From: Candidatus Nanopelagicales bacterium
GTDB lineage: Bacteria > Actinomycetota > Actinomycetes > S36-B12
Direction: 5' to 3'
DNA length: 64,000 bases
NCBI GenBank assembly: GCA_030827125.1
Contig: JAURFD010000010.1
Span: forward strand, 1 to 64,000
A model generated the notes under the pieces. That model ran no database searches, was not told the origin of the DNA, and saw only the letters and a list, made by a program, of their open reading frames with translations. Positions within the stretch are counted from its first letter, which is position 1. Each line of letters starts with the position of its first letter. Below, one piece after another: positions 35,898 through 45,146 of the stretch. A program made the position numbers and the translations under genes.

Positions 35898-37877
35898 ATG
35901 AACGCCAAGCGCTTCTTCCGCGGGCCGCTGTTCTGGGTCCTGGTGGCGGTCCTCGTCGCGATCATCGCGTCCAGTTTCATCTCCGGTGTCGGAGGTCCCG
36001 AGCGGGTCGACACCAGCCAGGCAATTGCTGACATCGAGAGCAACCAGGTCGAGTCGGCCATCATCACCGACGGTGACCAAGTCCTTGAACTCACACTCAA
36101 GGATGGATCGGTCATCACCAGCCAGTACGTCACCGGACAGGGCGTCGAACTTCAGCGGCTACTGCAGGAGAAGGCGTCGGCCGGTCAACTCCCGGGCGGC
36201 TACGACGTCATCGTGCCGCAGGACAACCTGCTCGTCAGCCTCCTGTTCACCCTGCTTCCCTTCGCACTTCTTGTCCTGCTGCTCTTCTTCTTTATGAGTC
36301 AGATGCAAGGCGGCGGCTCGCGCCTGATGAACTTCGGGAAGTCCAAGGCCAAGGCCGTGTCCAAGGACATGCCGAAGACGACCTTCGCGGATGTGGCCGG
36401 GGCTGATGAGGCCGTGGAAGAACTCCACGAGATCAAGGACTTCCTCTCTGAGCCGGCCAAGTTCCAGGCGGTGGGCGCCAAGATCCCCAAAGGTGTGCTG
36501 CTCTACGGTCCACCCGGCACGGGAAAGACGCTCCTCGCGCGCGCGGTTGCCGGTGAAGCGGGCGTCCCCTTCTTCTCCATCTCGGGCTCGGACTTCGTCG
36601 AGATGTTCGTCGGCGTCGGTGCCAGTCGTGTGCGAGACCTGTTCGAGCAGGCCAAGGCCAATGCTCCGGCGATTATCTTCGTCGACGAGATCGATGCGGT
36701 AGGTCGTCATCGTGGTGCTGGACTCGGCGGCGGCCATGATGAACGCGAGCAGACGCTGAACCAGATGCTCGTGGAGATGGATGGCTTTGATGTGTCGTCC
36801 GGCGTCATTCTCATCGCGGCCACCAACCGACCGGACATCTTGGACCCGGCCCTGCTACGCCCTGGCCGATTCGACCGCCAGATCGCGGTCGAGCGCCCGG
36901 ACCTCGAGGGTCGGTACGCCGTCCTGCAGGTGCATGCCCGCGGCAAGCCGTTGGCCGATGATGTGGACCTACGTGCCGTGGCTCGGCGAACCCCCGGATT
37001 CACGGGCGCTGATCTGGCCAACGTCCTCAACGAGGCGGCCCTGCTCACAGCCCGGACGAATCGTCAACTGATCGACGATGAGGCCCTCGATGAGGCCATC
37101 GACCGTGTCATCGCCGGGCCGCAGAAGCGCACGCGGGTCATGGACGATCACGAGAAGCTCATCACCGCCTACCACGAGGGTGGCCACGCACTCGTGGCTG
37201 CTGCGCTCCCCGACAACGACCCGGTGCACAAGATCACCATCATGCCCCGCGGCCGGGCGCTCGGCTACACGATGGTCCTGCCGGACCAGGACAAGTACTC
37301 GATGCCGCGCAGCCAGATGCTCAACCAGTTGGCATACATGCTCGGTGGTCGCGCGGCGGAAGAACTTATCTTCCACGACCCGACAACGGGTGCCTCGAAC
37401 GACATCGAGAAGGCCACGTCTCTGGCGCGCGCGATGGTGACGCAGTACGGGATGACGGAACGCCTCGGTGCCATCCGCTACGGCCAGGAGCAGAGCGAGG
37501 TATTCCTCGGACGCGACATGGGGCACATGCGCGACTACTCAGAAGAGATCGCGGCTGCTATCGACGAGGAGGTGCGCGTGCTCATCGAGACGGCGCACCA
37601 GGAGGCCTACGACATTCTGGTCATCAACCGCGACGTCCTTGACCGGCTCGTCCTCGAACTCCTGGAGAAGGAGACCCTGGACAAGGCCGAGGTCGAGGCG
37701 GTCTTTGCTGATCTCCGCCTTCGCGATCCGCGCCCGGCCTGGACCGGCTCAGCCCTGCGCAAGCCGGACACCCGCGGACCCGTGGACACCCCCGCGCCCT
37801 CGCCGAATGGCCACCTCAACGGCCACCATCCTGAGAAGATCGCGGTCGAACCTGCGATTGACCAAGGAGAGGCGTGA
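35898..37877 (+). CDS. ftsH: ATP-dependent zinc metalloprotease FtsH
   Basis: About 659 residues. Two membrane segments (about 11-30 and 110-130) flank an extracytoplasmic domain. The AAA module has Walker A GPPGTGKT at 204-211, Walker [12 protein letters not shown] and the arginine-finger region. The protease motif is HEGGH at 426-430. It degrades membrane and cytosolic proteins. ATG 35898 has AGGGG nine bases upstream; ATG 35889 is too close to it. The C-terminal tail is proline-rich and variable. folE overlaps the stop by four bases. Confidence 0.94.
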   Translation: MNAKRFFRGPLFWVLVAVLVAIIASSFISGVGGPERVDTSQAIADIESNQVESAIITDGDQVLELTLKDGSVITSQYVTGQGVELQRLLQEKASAGQLPGGYDVIVPQDNLLVSLLFTLLPFALLVLLLFFFMSQMQGGGSRLMNFGKSKAKAVSKDMPKTTFADVAGADEAVEELHEIKDFLSEPAKFQAVGAKIPKGVLLYGPPGTGKTLLARAVAGEAGVPFFSISGSDFVEMFVGVGASRVRDLFEQAKANAPAIIFVDEIDAVGRHRGAGLGGGHDEREQTLNQMLVEMDGFDVSSGVILIAATNRPDILDPALLRPGRFDRQIAVERPDLEGRYAVLQVHARGKPLADDVDLRAVARRTPGFTGADLANVLNEAALLTARTNRQLIDDEALDEAIDRVIAGPQKRTRVMDDHEKLITAYHEGGHALVAAALPDNDPVHKITIMPRGRALGYTMVLPDQDKYSMPRSQMLNQLAYMLGGRAAEELIFHDPTTGASNDIEKATSLARAMVTQYGMTERLGAIRYGQEQSEVFLGRDMGHMRDYSEEIAAAIDEEVRVLIETAHQEAYDILVINRDVLDRLVLELLEKETLDKAEVEAVFADLRLRDPRPAWTGSALRKPDTRGPVDTPAPSPNGHLNGHHPEKIAVEPAIDQGEA

Positions 37878-38491
37878 CACCGGGAGACATCTCGAGAATC
37901 AGCCTGGACCGTGAGCCACCGGCCGTGGCGGAGTTCGACGCGGAACGTGCCGAGCGAGCCGTGCGAGAACTCCTCATCGCGGTGGGGGAGGATCCCGATC
38001 GCGAGGGGCTCGCGGACACTCCGGCCCGGGTCGCCCGGGCCTACGCCGAGATGTTCTGGGGCATGTACCGCACCGCCGAAGACGTACTCACAACGACCTT
38101 CGATCTCAATCACGACGAACTCATCATCGTCAAAGACATTGAGGTCTACAGCACGTGCGAGCACCACCTCGTCCCCTTCCACGGTGTCGCTCACGTGGGC
38201 TACATCCCTGGTGAGGACGGCCGCATCACCGGGCTGTCCAAGCTCGCGAGGCTGGTCGACGTCTTCGCCAAGCGGCCCCAGGTACAAGAAAGGCTTACGA
38301 CGCAGATTGCCGACTCGCTGATGCGCATCCTCCAACCGCGGGGATCGATTGTCGTTCTCGAGTGTGAGCACATGTGCATGTCCATGCGCGGAGTGCGCAA
38401 GCCGGGTGCCAAGACCGTGACAAGTGCGGTCCGCGGGGTGATGACGCACGCGGCCACGAGGGCCGAGGCGATGGCCCTGCTTCGAGGCTGA
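37874..38491 (+). CDS. folE: GTP cyclohydrolase I
   Basis: A 205-residue enzyme making dihydroneopterin triphosphate from GTP, the first folate step. It shows the zinc motif [10 protein letters not shown], the GTP-binding QVQERLT and [12 protein letters not shown] start with AAGGAGAGG upstream inside the end of ftsH. First of four consecutive folate genes. Confidence 0.95.
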   Translation: MTPGDISRISLDREPPAVAEFDAERAERAVRELLIAVGEDPDREGLADTPARVARAYAEMFWGMYRTAEDVLTTTFDLNHDELIIVKDIEVYSTCEHHLVPFHGVAHVGYIPGEDGRITGLSKLARLVDVFAKRPQVQERLTTQIADSLMRILQPRGSIVVLECEHMCMSMRGVRKPGAKTVTSAVRGVMTHAATRAEAMALLRG

Positions 38492-38506
38492 CGGCGAGCA
38501 CCCGCG

Positions 38507-39361
38507 ATGACCCGTCACCCCATCGGACTGCCCGCGGTCCTGGCTGACCTCGACCGCACCGTCGTCATGGGAATCCTCAATGTCACACCGGACTCTTTTT
38601 CCGACGGGGGTCGCTGGGCTTCGGTACAGGAGGCGATCGCTCGGGGACGTCAGCTCTCTGCGGAGGGCGCTGACATCGTGGATGTCGGTGGTGAGTCCAC
38701 CCGGCCCGGAGCTCAGCGCATTGAGGTCGCGGAGGAGAGCGCGCGGGTTGTCCCGGTCGTGGAGGCGCTGAGCGCTGAAGGCATCCCGGTCAGCATCGAC
38801 ACCATGCGTGCCGAGGTCGCGGCGGCGTGCCTTGAAGTCGGCGCGGTGATGGTCAATGACGTCTCCGGGGGCATGTCGGACCCTGCAATGCTGCCGTGGC
38901 TCGCGAGCGTCTCGGTGCCCTACATCGCGATGCACTGGCGAGGGCCGAGTTCGGTCATGGATGAACTTGCGCGCTATGACGACGTGGTAGCAGAGGTCAC
39001 CGCCGAGTTGCGGTCCCGCCTGGTGGCCCTGGCCGAGGCCGGGGTCGACCCCTTGCGTGTCGTTCTCGATCCGGGGCTCGGCTTCGCGAAGCGATCCGAG
39101 CACAACTGGCCGTTGCTGGCGCACCTCGGTCGCCTGCAAGACCTGGGTTGTCCCCTGCTCGTGGGTGCCTCGCGCAAGCGCTTCCTCGGCGATGTGCTGG
39201 GCAATCAGGGCGGCGCGAGGCCGCTGGCCGAACGCGACGCCGCCGGTGATGCCGTTACCGCTTTGGCCGCAGCGGCGGGGGCTTGGGGTGTGCGCGTCCA
39301 CGAGGTCCGCGCCAGTCGGGATGCGGTGCTGGTCGCTCGTGCCTGGCAGGGTGCGCGATGA
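38507..39361 (+). CDS. folP: dihydropteroate synthase
   Basis: A 284-residue TIM barrel joining p-aminobenzoate to hydroxymethyl-dihydropterin diphosphate, the sulfonamide target. Key blocks: MGILNVTPDSFSDGG, DVGGESTRPGA and VLDPGLGFAKRSEHNW. ATG 15 bases after folE; stop overlaps folB by four bases. Confidence 0.94.
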   Translation: MTRHPIGLPAVLADLDRTVVMGILNVTPDSFSDGGRWASVQEAIARGRQLSAEGADIVDVGGESTRPGAQRIEVAEESARVVPVVEALSAEGIPVSIDTMRAEVAAACLEVGAVMVNDVSGGMSDPAMLPWLASVSVPYIAMHWRGPSSVMDELARYDDVVAEVTAELRSRLVALAEAGVDPLRVVLDPGLGFAKRSEHNWPLLAHLGRLQDLGCPLLVGASRKRFLGDVLGNQGGARPLAERDAAGDAVTALAAAAGAWGVRVHEVRASRDAVLVARAWQGAR

Positions 39362-39744
39362 CCGCGCTCGTGCCCGGTGAGGGACGGGACATCATCGAGG
39401 TAGTCGGCATTCGAGGGCTGGGCTATCACGGAGTGCTGCCGGAGGAGCGCCGGTCGGGGCAACTCTTCATCGCCGATGTTGCGGTCGCTGTCGACACGCG
39501 CTCGGCTGCCGCGACCGATGAGCTCGACCGCACTGTCGACTACGGCGTGATTGCCCAGGGTGTGCACGGTGTGCTTATCGGGGAGCCGGTGGACCTCATC
39601 GAAACCCTGGCCCAGCGGATCGCGGAGCTGTGCCTGGGACTGCCCGGGGTTGCCGCCGTGGAAGTGTCCCTGCACAAGCCCGGCGCTCCCGTCGGCGTCC
39701 CGGTGTCGGATGTGGTGCTGCGCATCGTGCGGGAGCGAGGGTGA
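39358..39744 (+). CDS. folB: dihydroneopterin aldolase
   Basis: A 128-residue enzyme cleaving dihydroneopterin to hydroxymethyl-dihydropterin and glycolaldehyde. It shows IRGLGYHGVLPEERRSGQ, DLIETLAQRIAE and the lysine in VSLHKPGAPV. Start ATG overlaps the folP stop and its stop overlaps folK. Confidence 0.92.
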   Translation: MTALVPGEGRDIIEVVGIRGLGYHGVLPEERRSGQLFIADVAVAVDTRSAAATDELDRTVDYGVIAQGVHGVLIGEPVDLIETLAQRIAELCLGLPGVAAVEVSLHKPGAPVGVPVSDVVLRIVRERG

Positions 39745-40253
39745 CGTCGCGCGTCGTGCTCGGGTTGGGCTCAAATCTCGGAGACAGTCTCGATCACCTG
39801 CAGGCAGGGGTGGATCTGCTGGACGCCTTCGGGGTGTCGATCACCGCGATTTCCGCGGTCTACGAAACGGCCCCAATCGGTGGCCCGGAGCAGGGCCGCT
39901 TCATGAACGTCATTGCGCTCGCTGAGACCGACCTTGAGCCGCGGGAGATTCTCGCGGTGTGTCAGCGGGTCGAGGCCGAGCGTCATCGTGTTCGGCGTGA
40001 ACGCTGGGGACCGCGAACCCTGGACGTCGACGTGATCGCCATCGACGACCTGCGCAGCGATGACCCGGATCTGACGTTGCCCCATCCGCGTGCCGCTGAT
40101 CGCGGCTTCGTCTGCATCCCGTGGCTCGACGTCGATGTGCAGGCGCACCTCCCCGGCGGTGCTTCGGTGGCCGAGATCGTTGCGGACCTCGGCGAGCAGG
40201 ATGTCGTGCGGCGCTCCGATGTCAGCCTTGCGCTTCCGAGGAATGACCCGTGA
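39741..40253 (+). CDS. folK: hydroxymethyl-dihydropterin pyrophosphokinase
   Basis: A 170-residue kinase adding pyrophosphate from ATP to hydroxymethyl-dihydropterin. It shows LGLGSNLGDSLDHL, the ATP-site region RRERWGPRTLDVDVI and LPHPRAADRGFV. GTG 39741 overlaps the folB stop by four bases; the longer open frame from 39630 is not homologous. This completes the folE-P-B-K set. Confidence 0.93.
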   Translation: MTSRVVLGLGSNLGDSLDHLQAGVDLLDAFGVSITAISAVYETAPIGGPEQGRFMNVIALAETDLEPREILAVCQRVEAERHRVRRERWGPRTLDVDVIAIDDLRSDDPDLTLPHPRAADRGFVCIPWLDVDVQAHLPGGASVAEIVADLGEQDVVRRSDVSLALPRNDP

Positions 40254-40747
40254 AGCCGACGAGGTGGGTGCCCCTCACCATCTTGTTGGCCGTCGGCGTC
40301 GGCATCGGGTGGATCGCTGTCGACCTCGTGGAGCGCTTCGCCGGCCGCGTCCTCGTCGTGCCCTCCCTCGCCGCCATCGGTCTGTGGATCTTGGCGCTCG
40401 GCGTGCTCATCTGGGCCCTTGTGAGTCGCGGCGCGCTGATCGGTAACGGGCGCCGCCCGGATTCATCGTCCGTTGCTCCCATCGGGCGGGACCCGCGTCA
40501 CCGGTCGATGCCACCGCTCGTGGCCGCGCGCACGGCCGCACTGGCGTTGGCTGCCTCGCGCACCGGTGCCCTCATCGGGGGCTTCTATCTCGGCATCGCC
40601 CTCGCGCTCACCTCCGTGCTGGGCACATCGAACGGATCCGCCTCCTTCGCCGCGTCGATTGCCGGACTGCTTGCCTGCGCGGTCCTGGTGGGCGCCGCCG
40701 TCTGGCTGGAGTCGATGTGTCGCATTGACGAGGACGACCGGGACTGA
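40250..40747 (+). CDS. DUF3180 membrane protein
   Basis: A 165-residue protein with four hydrophobic segments in two pairs (about 7-25, 35-60, then 98-118 and 125-150). Length, position right after folK and the ARTAALALAASRTGALIGG segment match the actinobacterial DUF3180 family (Rv3605c in mycobacteria, as I recall). No function is known. GTG start overlaps folK by four bases. Confidence 0.82.
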   Translation: MKPTRWVPLTILLAVGVGIGWIAVDLVERFAGRVLVVPSLAAIGLWILALGVLIWALVSRGALIGNGRRPDSSSVAPIGRDPRHRSMPPLVAARTAALALAASRTGALIGGFYLGIALALTSVLGTSNGSASFAASIAGLLACAVLVGAAVWLESMCRIDEDDRD

Positions 40748-40766
40748 GCGAAGCCGTCGCGGGCGA

Positions 40767-40772
40767 TAGAGT
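40767..40772 (+). promoter_or_regulatory. -10 box, leaderless type, for the 98-residue protein
   Basis: TAGAGT, six bases, ATG at 40779, no ribosome binding site. Confidence 0.58.
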
Positions 40773-40778
40773 CCAGAC

Positions 40779-41075
40779 ATGGCCGACGACGTCGTTTACG
40801 AGGACCTCCCCTTCGACGAACTGCGTGACAAGGCCTTCCACGTGGCCGAGCGACATCTCGACCTGGGCTTCTTCACGAGCGTGTTCTCCCACATGCCCGG
40901 CATGGTGGCGATCGAAGGGGAAGGTGGTGACCTCGGTTCGACCGGCGGCACCATCATCGAATCGATCAAGGCATTCCGGCAGATGTTCGGTGACAGCCCC
41001 GAACTCGACGCCGACACCGAGGCGCTGCTGCGGGCACGATTCGCCACCTACCTGCGCGAACACGACCGCTCCTAG
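40779..41075 (+). CDS. conserved-looking 98-residue acidic protein, function unknown
   Basis: A small soluble acidic protein, with no membrane segment or recognisable domain. The motif HMPGMVAIEGEGGDLGSTGGTI in its middle is Gly-rich, and the ends are helical (LRDKAFHVAERHLDLGFF). It has its own leaderless-type promoter and a short gap to the convergent NuoD-like gene. The good start, promoter and codon use support a real gene. Confidence 0.7.
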   Translation: MADDVVYEDLPFDELRDKAFHVAERHLDLGFFTSVFSHMPGMVAIEGEGGDLGSTGGTIIESIKAFRQMFGDSPELDADTEALLRARFATYLREHDRS

Positions 41076-41086
41076 CGGCCGATGTC

Positions 41087-42271
41087 CTAGTGGTCGAGGT
41101 CGCCCACAATGAACAAGAACGACCCCACCGCAGCGGCCAGATCATCGACGCGGGTGCCGGGCAGTGCCGCCGACATCGCCTGCACGTTCGCGTAGGAGGC
41201 TGTGCGCCAACGCACCCGCCATGGTGTGACGCCACCGGCAGAGACCAGGTAGGCGCCGTTGGCTCCGATGGCCGACTCCATCCGCGCATACGCCGCACCC
41301 TCAGGTGCCCGCACCACCTTCGGGAGCGGCACGTTGACCGGGCCATCCGGTAGACGTGCCAACAGTTCCTCAATCAGTGGAAGGTCGGCGAGGATCTGTT
41401 CGGCCATGACTCGGTAGCGCTCACGTGCATCGCCGGCCGCTCCGGTGACTATCCGGATCTGGTCGCGCATCTGCGGATAGGCCACCACGGGCACATCGCG
41501 ACGAAGATCGAGATCGAGTGCGCTGGCCCTCGCGACCGGCCCGCTGACGGCCCACACCTGTGCGTCATGGGGCTCAAGGACGGCAACACCGGCGGGGACG
41601 ACGGTGTTGATGGCATCAAGAAGTTCCGGTACCTCCACCCGCGTGAGATCAATAGCCCGCGCGACCGTGGCATCCCAATCGTTGGGTGCGTCGTTCGCCA
41701 GGCCGCCGATGCGCGTCGTCATCGCATGAACACGGTTGCCGCTGAAGGCCTCCACGCAGTCGAGCCATGCCTCGCGGGCCCGCATACCCGGGACTGCGGA
41801 TGCGCGGAGCCCATCCGGAGGGAGCGCTGCCGCTCCGGCGAGGTGCAGCAGAGCTGCCGACGCGCGGGATATTTCGGCGAGAACCGTGCGCAACCACACT
41901 GCGCGCGGAGGCACCTCGAGTCCGAGGAGTTCTTCGGTGGCGAGGGCAAGGGTGATTTCGGAGGTGAGAGAACTCAGCCAGTCGTGTCGATCCGCGAGCG
42001 CAAGGGCCTGGCGGTAGTCACGAACCTCCATGAGCTTTTCGACTCCGCGATGCAGCAGTCCGGGGCGGGGGCGAGCACCGACGATGACGTCACCTTCGAC
42101 CTCCACGTCGAGGCGGAAAGCACCGTGCCCGGATGGGTGTAGTTCACCGAGGTCCAGCGTCACCTCGCCGTGCGCAGCACCGATGCCGACCTCCCGCCAC
42201 TGCGCCACGGGAGGAGCATGCCACGCGAGACGGCGTGCAGGCAGCCGCCGTGTGCCTAGCGGCTGTGACAC
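41087..42271 (-). CDS. orphan NuoD-like protein (complex I 49-kDa / hydrogenase large subunit family)
   Basis: A 394-residue homologue of NADH dehydrogenase subunit D standing alone, without other nuo genes. It keeps LGELHPSGHG (second His49), GLLHRGVEKL with Arg75, PRAVWLRTVLAEISR, and the C-terminal GSFLFIVGDLDH that matches the end of NuoD. The position of the quinone-binding Tyr (bovine 49-kDa Tyr108, in DRLDY) is Trp98 here (DRHDW), so ordinary quinone chemistry may be lost. No Ni-binding cysteines of hydrogenases are present. GTG 42271 is the longest start; GTG 42208 is an alternative. Divergent from two PH-domain genes and near a MidA-type methyltransferase. Confidence 0.82.
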   Translation of the reverse strand: MSQPLGTRRLPARRLAWHAPPVAQWREVGIGAAHGEVTLDLGELHPSGHGAFRLDVEVEGDVIVGARPRPGLLHRGVEKLMEVRDYRQALALADRHDWLSSLTSEITLALATEELLGLEVPPRAVWLRTVLAEISRASAALLHLAGAAALPPDGLRASAVPGMRAREAWLDCVEAFSGNRVHAMTTRIGGLANDAPNDWDATVARAIDLTRVEVPELLDAINTVVPAGVAVLEPHDAQVWAVSGPVARASALDLDLRRDVPVVAYPQMRDQIRIVTGAAGDARERYRVMAEQILADLPLIEELLARLPDGPVNVPLPKVVRAPEGAAYARMESAIGANGAYLVSAGGVTPWRVRWRTASYANVQAMSAALPGTRVDDLAAAVGSFLFIVGDLDH

Positions 42272-42280
42272 AGTGATGCC

Positions 42281-42784
42281 ATGCGCGGATACGACGTCGA
42301 GCCTGCGTTTGCCGCCCCTCAGGGCTCGTGGACTCCGGTCTCGCCGCGCCTCGCGTCGGCAAGGCGGACCCTGCTGCTCCTGGGCCTTATCCCGCTCGTC
42401 ATCGGGGGTGTCATCCTCGCGGTGATCGGCGTCGCTCCCGCGTGGATCGGCGTGTATGCCGTCGCGGTAGTGGTGCTCATGGTCTGGGGTTGGTGGATCA
42501 TCGGCCGCCGCGTGGGCTCCTTCGGTTACGCCGAGCGAGCCGATGACCTCTTGGTGGTGAGCGGCATTCTGGTCCGACGACTGGTCATCGTGCCGTACGG
42601 GCGGATGCAGTTGGTCGACCTACGAGCCGGGCCGCTGGACCGATCCCTGGGGATCACCACCGTGCAGTTGCATACGGCTGCGGCAACCACGGACGCCACC
42701 ATCCCGGGCCTCTTGCCGCAGGAGGCCGCCGCCCTGCGGGACCGCCTCGCGGCCCGAGGCGAGGAGCGGTCGGCGGGGCTGTGA
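42281..42784 (+). CDS. bacterial PH-domain (bPH2/YdbS-like) membrane protein
   Basis: A 167-residue protein with two hydrophobic segments (about 29-52 and 54-75) followed by a bPH2 domain (FGYAERADDLLVVSGIL, VPYGRMQLVDLRAGPLDR). Such proteins are membrane-anchored with the PH fold inside the cell; function is unknown. It overlaps the next gene by four bases, and together they mirror the ydbS-ydbT pair of Bacillus. Confidence 0.83.
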   Translation: MRGYDVEPAFAAPQGSWTPVSPRLASARRTLLLLGLIPLVIGGVILAVIGVAPAWIGVYAVAVVVLMVWGWWIIGRRVGSFGYAERADDLLVVSGILVRRLVIVPYGRMQLVDLRAGPLDRSLGITTVQLHTAAATTDATIPGLLPQEAAALRDRLAARGEERSAGL

Positions 42785-44175
42785 GCGGTCAGGAATTCGA
42801 CAAGGTCGGCGCGGCTGGGGTGGGCGGTGGCGATGTCGGGCCGCGCCATGTGGCACCGCGTCGTACCGCGCCGTTGACTCCGCTGTTGCAGGGCGCTCCA
42901 GCCGTCCCCTTCTTTGTCATCTTCGCCATCGGTCCGGCTGGCTCCCTGTTCGGCGACCTGGGACTTCCGATGCTCCTCGTGGGTGTACTCGGCGCCGTCC
43001 TGGGATACGCGATAGCCACGCTTTTCGCCTGGTTCTCCTGGCTCAAGCGCACCTACTACTTCGATGATGAAGGTGACCTCCGGGTCGACTCCGGTGTCCT
43101 GCAGAGGTCATCTCGACGACTTCAGCTGTCTCGCCTGCAGAGTGTCGACGTCGTCGCGCCGCTCCTCCCTCGCCTGGTGGGTTTGGTCGAGGTACGCGTT
43201 GAGGTGGCCGGAGCCGGGGACTCCCGCATCGTCCTGCGCTATGTCACCGCGGCCGAGGGTGATCGACTGCGTCGCGAGATCTTGGCGAAGTCGACACAGG
43301 AGACCGAGTCCACGCCACTGAGGTTCGGACCCGGTGAAACGGGTGATCCGATGCTGTCGGCCTCGGCGGATGTGATTGCGCGGGTGCCGACCGGACGGCT
43401 GCTCGGCGGACTGCTCTTGCGCACCGTGACCGCCGGTCTGCTCGCCGCGTCCTTGTTCTTCATCGCCATCACGGTGCTGACCCAGGGGCCGGTCGGACTC
43501 GTCTTCGCGCTCGCCACCGGCGGCCTGCCGATTTTGATCGTGGTCGGGGAATTCCTCACCTACTACGGATTCACCGTCGCTCGGTCCAACGAGGGCCTTC
43601 GGCTGACCTTCGGTCTGCTATCGACGCAGCGGCGCACGGTGCCTGCCGACCGAGTGCACGCCATCGCTCTGATCTCACCGCTGCTGTGGCGCGGTCGAGG
43701 CTGGGTGCGGGTGCAACTCACGATCGCGGGGCTGGGCACCGACTCGACTCGCGGCGGACGTGACATCCTCCTCCCGGTCGCCCCCCGGCAGGAGGCCCTT
43801 CGAGTCGTGGCTGAGGTGCTCCCCGGAGTGGATCTCGATGCCCTGCCGTGGATCAGCGTCCCTCGGCGATCTCGATGGCGGTCACCGATTCAATGGCGGT
43901 TCCTCGCCTACGCCGTGACCGACCGTGTTGTGGCCGCACGCACCGGGCGCATCACGCGGCGTGTTCAGGTGGCGCCGCACGCGCGAGTCCAATCGGTCCG
44001 CGTCAGTCAGGGGCCGTGGGAGCGTTCCCTGAGCCTCGCCTCGGTTCATGCCGATCTCGCACCCGGACCCGTCCAGATCGTGGCGCACCACCTCGACATT
44101 GGCGAGGCTCGACCACTGGCGGATCGCGAGGCTGATTTGGCGCGCGCCGCACGGTTCCGGGATCTCCCGGGATGA
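42781..44175 (+). CDS. bacterial PH-domain (YdbT-like) membrane protein with repeated bPH2 units
   Basis: A 464-residue protein with two pairs of hydrophobic segments (about 37-85 and 205-255) and bPH2 domains after each pair: YYFDDEGDLRVDSGVLQ with LQLSRLQSVDVV, then LRLTFGLLSTQRRTVPADRVHA, and a third weaker one near 395-440 (AARTGRITRRVQVAPHARVQ). GTG start overlaps the YdbS-like gene. Likely partner of that protein. Confidence 0.83.
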   Translation: MSGQEFDKVGAAGVGGGDVGPRHVAPRRTAPLTPLLQGAPAVPFFVIFAIGPAGSLFGDLGLPMLLVGVLGAVLGYAIATLFAWFSWLKRTYYFDDEGDLRVDSGVLQRSSRRLQLSRLQSVDVVAPLLPRLVGLVEVRVEVAGAGDSRIVLRYVTAAEGDRLRREILAKSTQETESTPLRFGPGETGDPMLSASADVIARVPTGRLLGGLLLRTVTAGLLAASLFFIAITVLTQGPVGLVFALATGGLPILIVVGEFLTYYGFTVARSNEGLRLTFGLLSTQRRTVPADRVHAIALISPLLWRGRGWVRVQLTIAGLGTDSTRGGRDILLPVAPRQEALRVVAEVLPGVDLDALPWISVPRRSRWRSPIQWRFLAYAVTDRVVAARTGRITRRVQVAPHARVQSVRVSQGPWERSLSLASVHADLAPGPVQIVAHHLDIGEARPLADREADLARAARFRDLPG

Positions 44176-45146
44176 GGCCCTGGTCGGTGGCGTGGTCATC
44201 GGCCGCCGACCTGTTCTGGCGACGTGAATCACCGGGTGACCACTTCCGCACGTCCGTCAGCGATCTGCTGGCGGAGCGCATGATCGATGAACTCCACCTG
44301 ATCGATCGTCGGCTCGCTAACCCGCCGGAGTTGACCGTTCTCGATGTCGGTGCCGGCAACGGTGAACTGTTGCGCGCCATTCGCGCGTGCGCGCCACCGG
44401 ACCTCCTACCTCGCCTTCGCCTGATGGGCCTTGATCTGCGGCCCTGCCCGGACGCGGACCTGGAATGGATCGTGGCGCGAACACCGACGGCGAGCCTGCC
44501 CCTTGGACCCGTTGTGGGGCTGGTCATGGCCCACGAGTGGCTCGATGAGGTCCCGTGCGATGTCGTCGAACGGGACGGCGACGGTCACGACCGGCTCGTG
44601 TTGGTGGACGACGGGGGCGTCGAGGAACTTGGTCCATCGCTCACCGACGTTGCGGCCTGCGCGGACCTCGGCGTTGACTCGGTTGCGGCCGTTGATTGGG
44701 TTGCGCGCTGGTGGCCGCTCCGCGAGGTGGGGGATCGCGCAGAGGTGGGTGTTGGTCGAGATCGAGCCTGGCGCTGGCTGACGACCCTCATCGCGGACGG
44801 CACCGCACTCGCCAGCGACTATGGGCACCTCGTCACGCAGCGGCTCACGGATCAGCGGGCGGGCACCCTGGTCGGCTACCGGCATGGCCGGGTCGTTCAC
44901 CCCGTCCCGGACGGGCGTGTCAATCTCACGGCACATGTGGCGGTCGATTCCTGTGCGGCGCAGGTCCCGGGTTCCACGTTCCACACACAGCGCGAGATGC
45001 TGTCGTTTGTGAGCACATCGCCTCCCGTGGGTGCGACCGGGCCGGATCGTGCCCGCCATGTGGCCCGGATGTCGACTCTTGCTCGCCTGCGCGATCCCGC
45101 TGGCCCCGGCGCTTTCTACTGGTTGCGATGGGATCGATTCGCGTGA
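44172..45146 (+). CDS. MidA/NDUFAF7-type SAM-dependent methyltransferase
   Basis: A 324-residue class I methyltransferase with SAM motif DVGAGNGELL starting at 58, LMGLDLR, and the family's distinctive VMAHEWLDEVPCDVV segment and DYGHL block (ASDYGHLVTQ). These mark the MidA/DUF185 family, whose eukaryotic member NDUFAF7 dimethylates an arginine of the NuoD homologue NDUFS2 during complex I assembly. Three genes away is a NuoD-like protein, a possible substrate. Overlaps its neighbours on both sides by four bases. Confidence 0.8.
   Translation: MRPWSVAWSSAADLFWRRESPGDHFRTSVSDLLAERMIDELHLIDRRLANPPELTVLDVGAGNGELLRAIRACAPPDLLPRLRLMGLDLRPCPDADLEWIVARTPTASLPLGPVVGLVMAHEWLDEVPCDVVERDGDGHDRLVLVDDGGVEELGPSLTDVAACADLGVDSVAAVDWVARWWPLREVGDRAEVGVGRDRAWRWLTTLIADGTALASDYGHLVTQRLTDQRAGTLVGYRHGRVVHPVPDGRVNLTAHVAVDSCAAQVPGSTFHTQREMLSFVSTSPPVGATGPDRARHVARMSTLARLRDPAGPGAFYWLRWDRFA

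Noticed and set aside
41087-42271. Possible [NiFe]-hydrogenase large subunit
   Set aside because: The paired N- and C-terminal CxxC nickel ligands are absent; the termini match NuoD instead.
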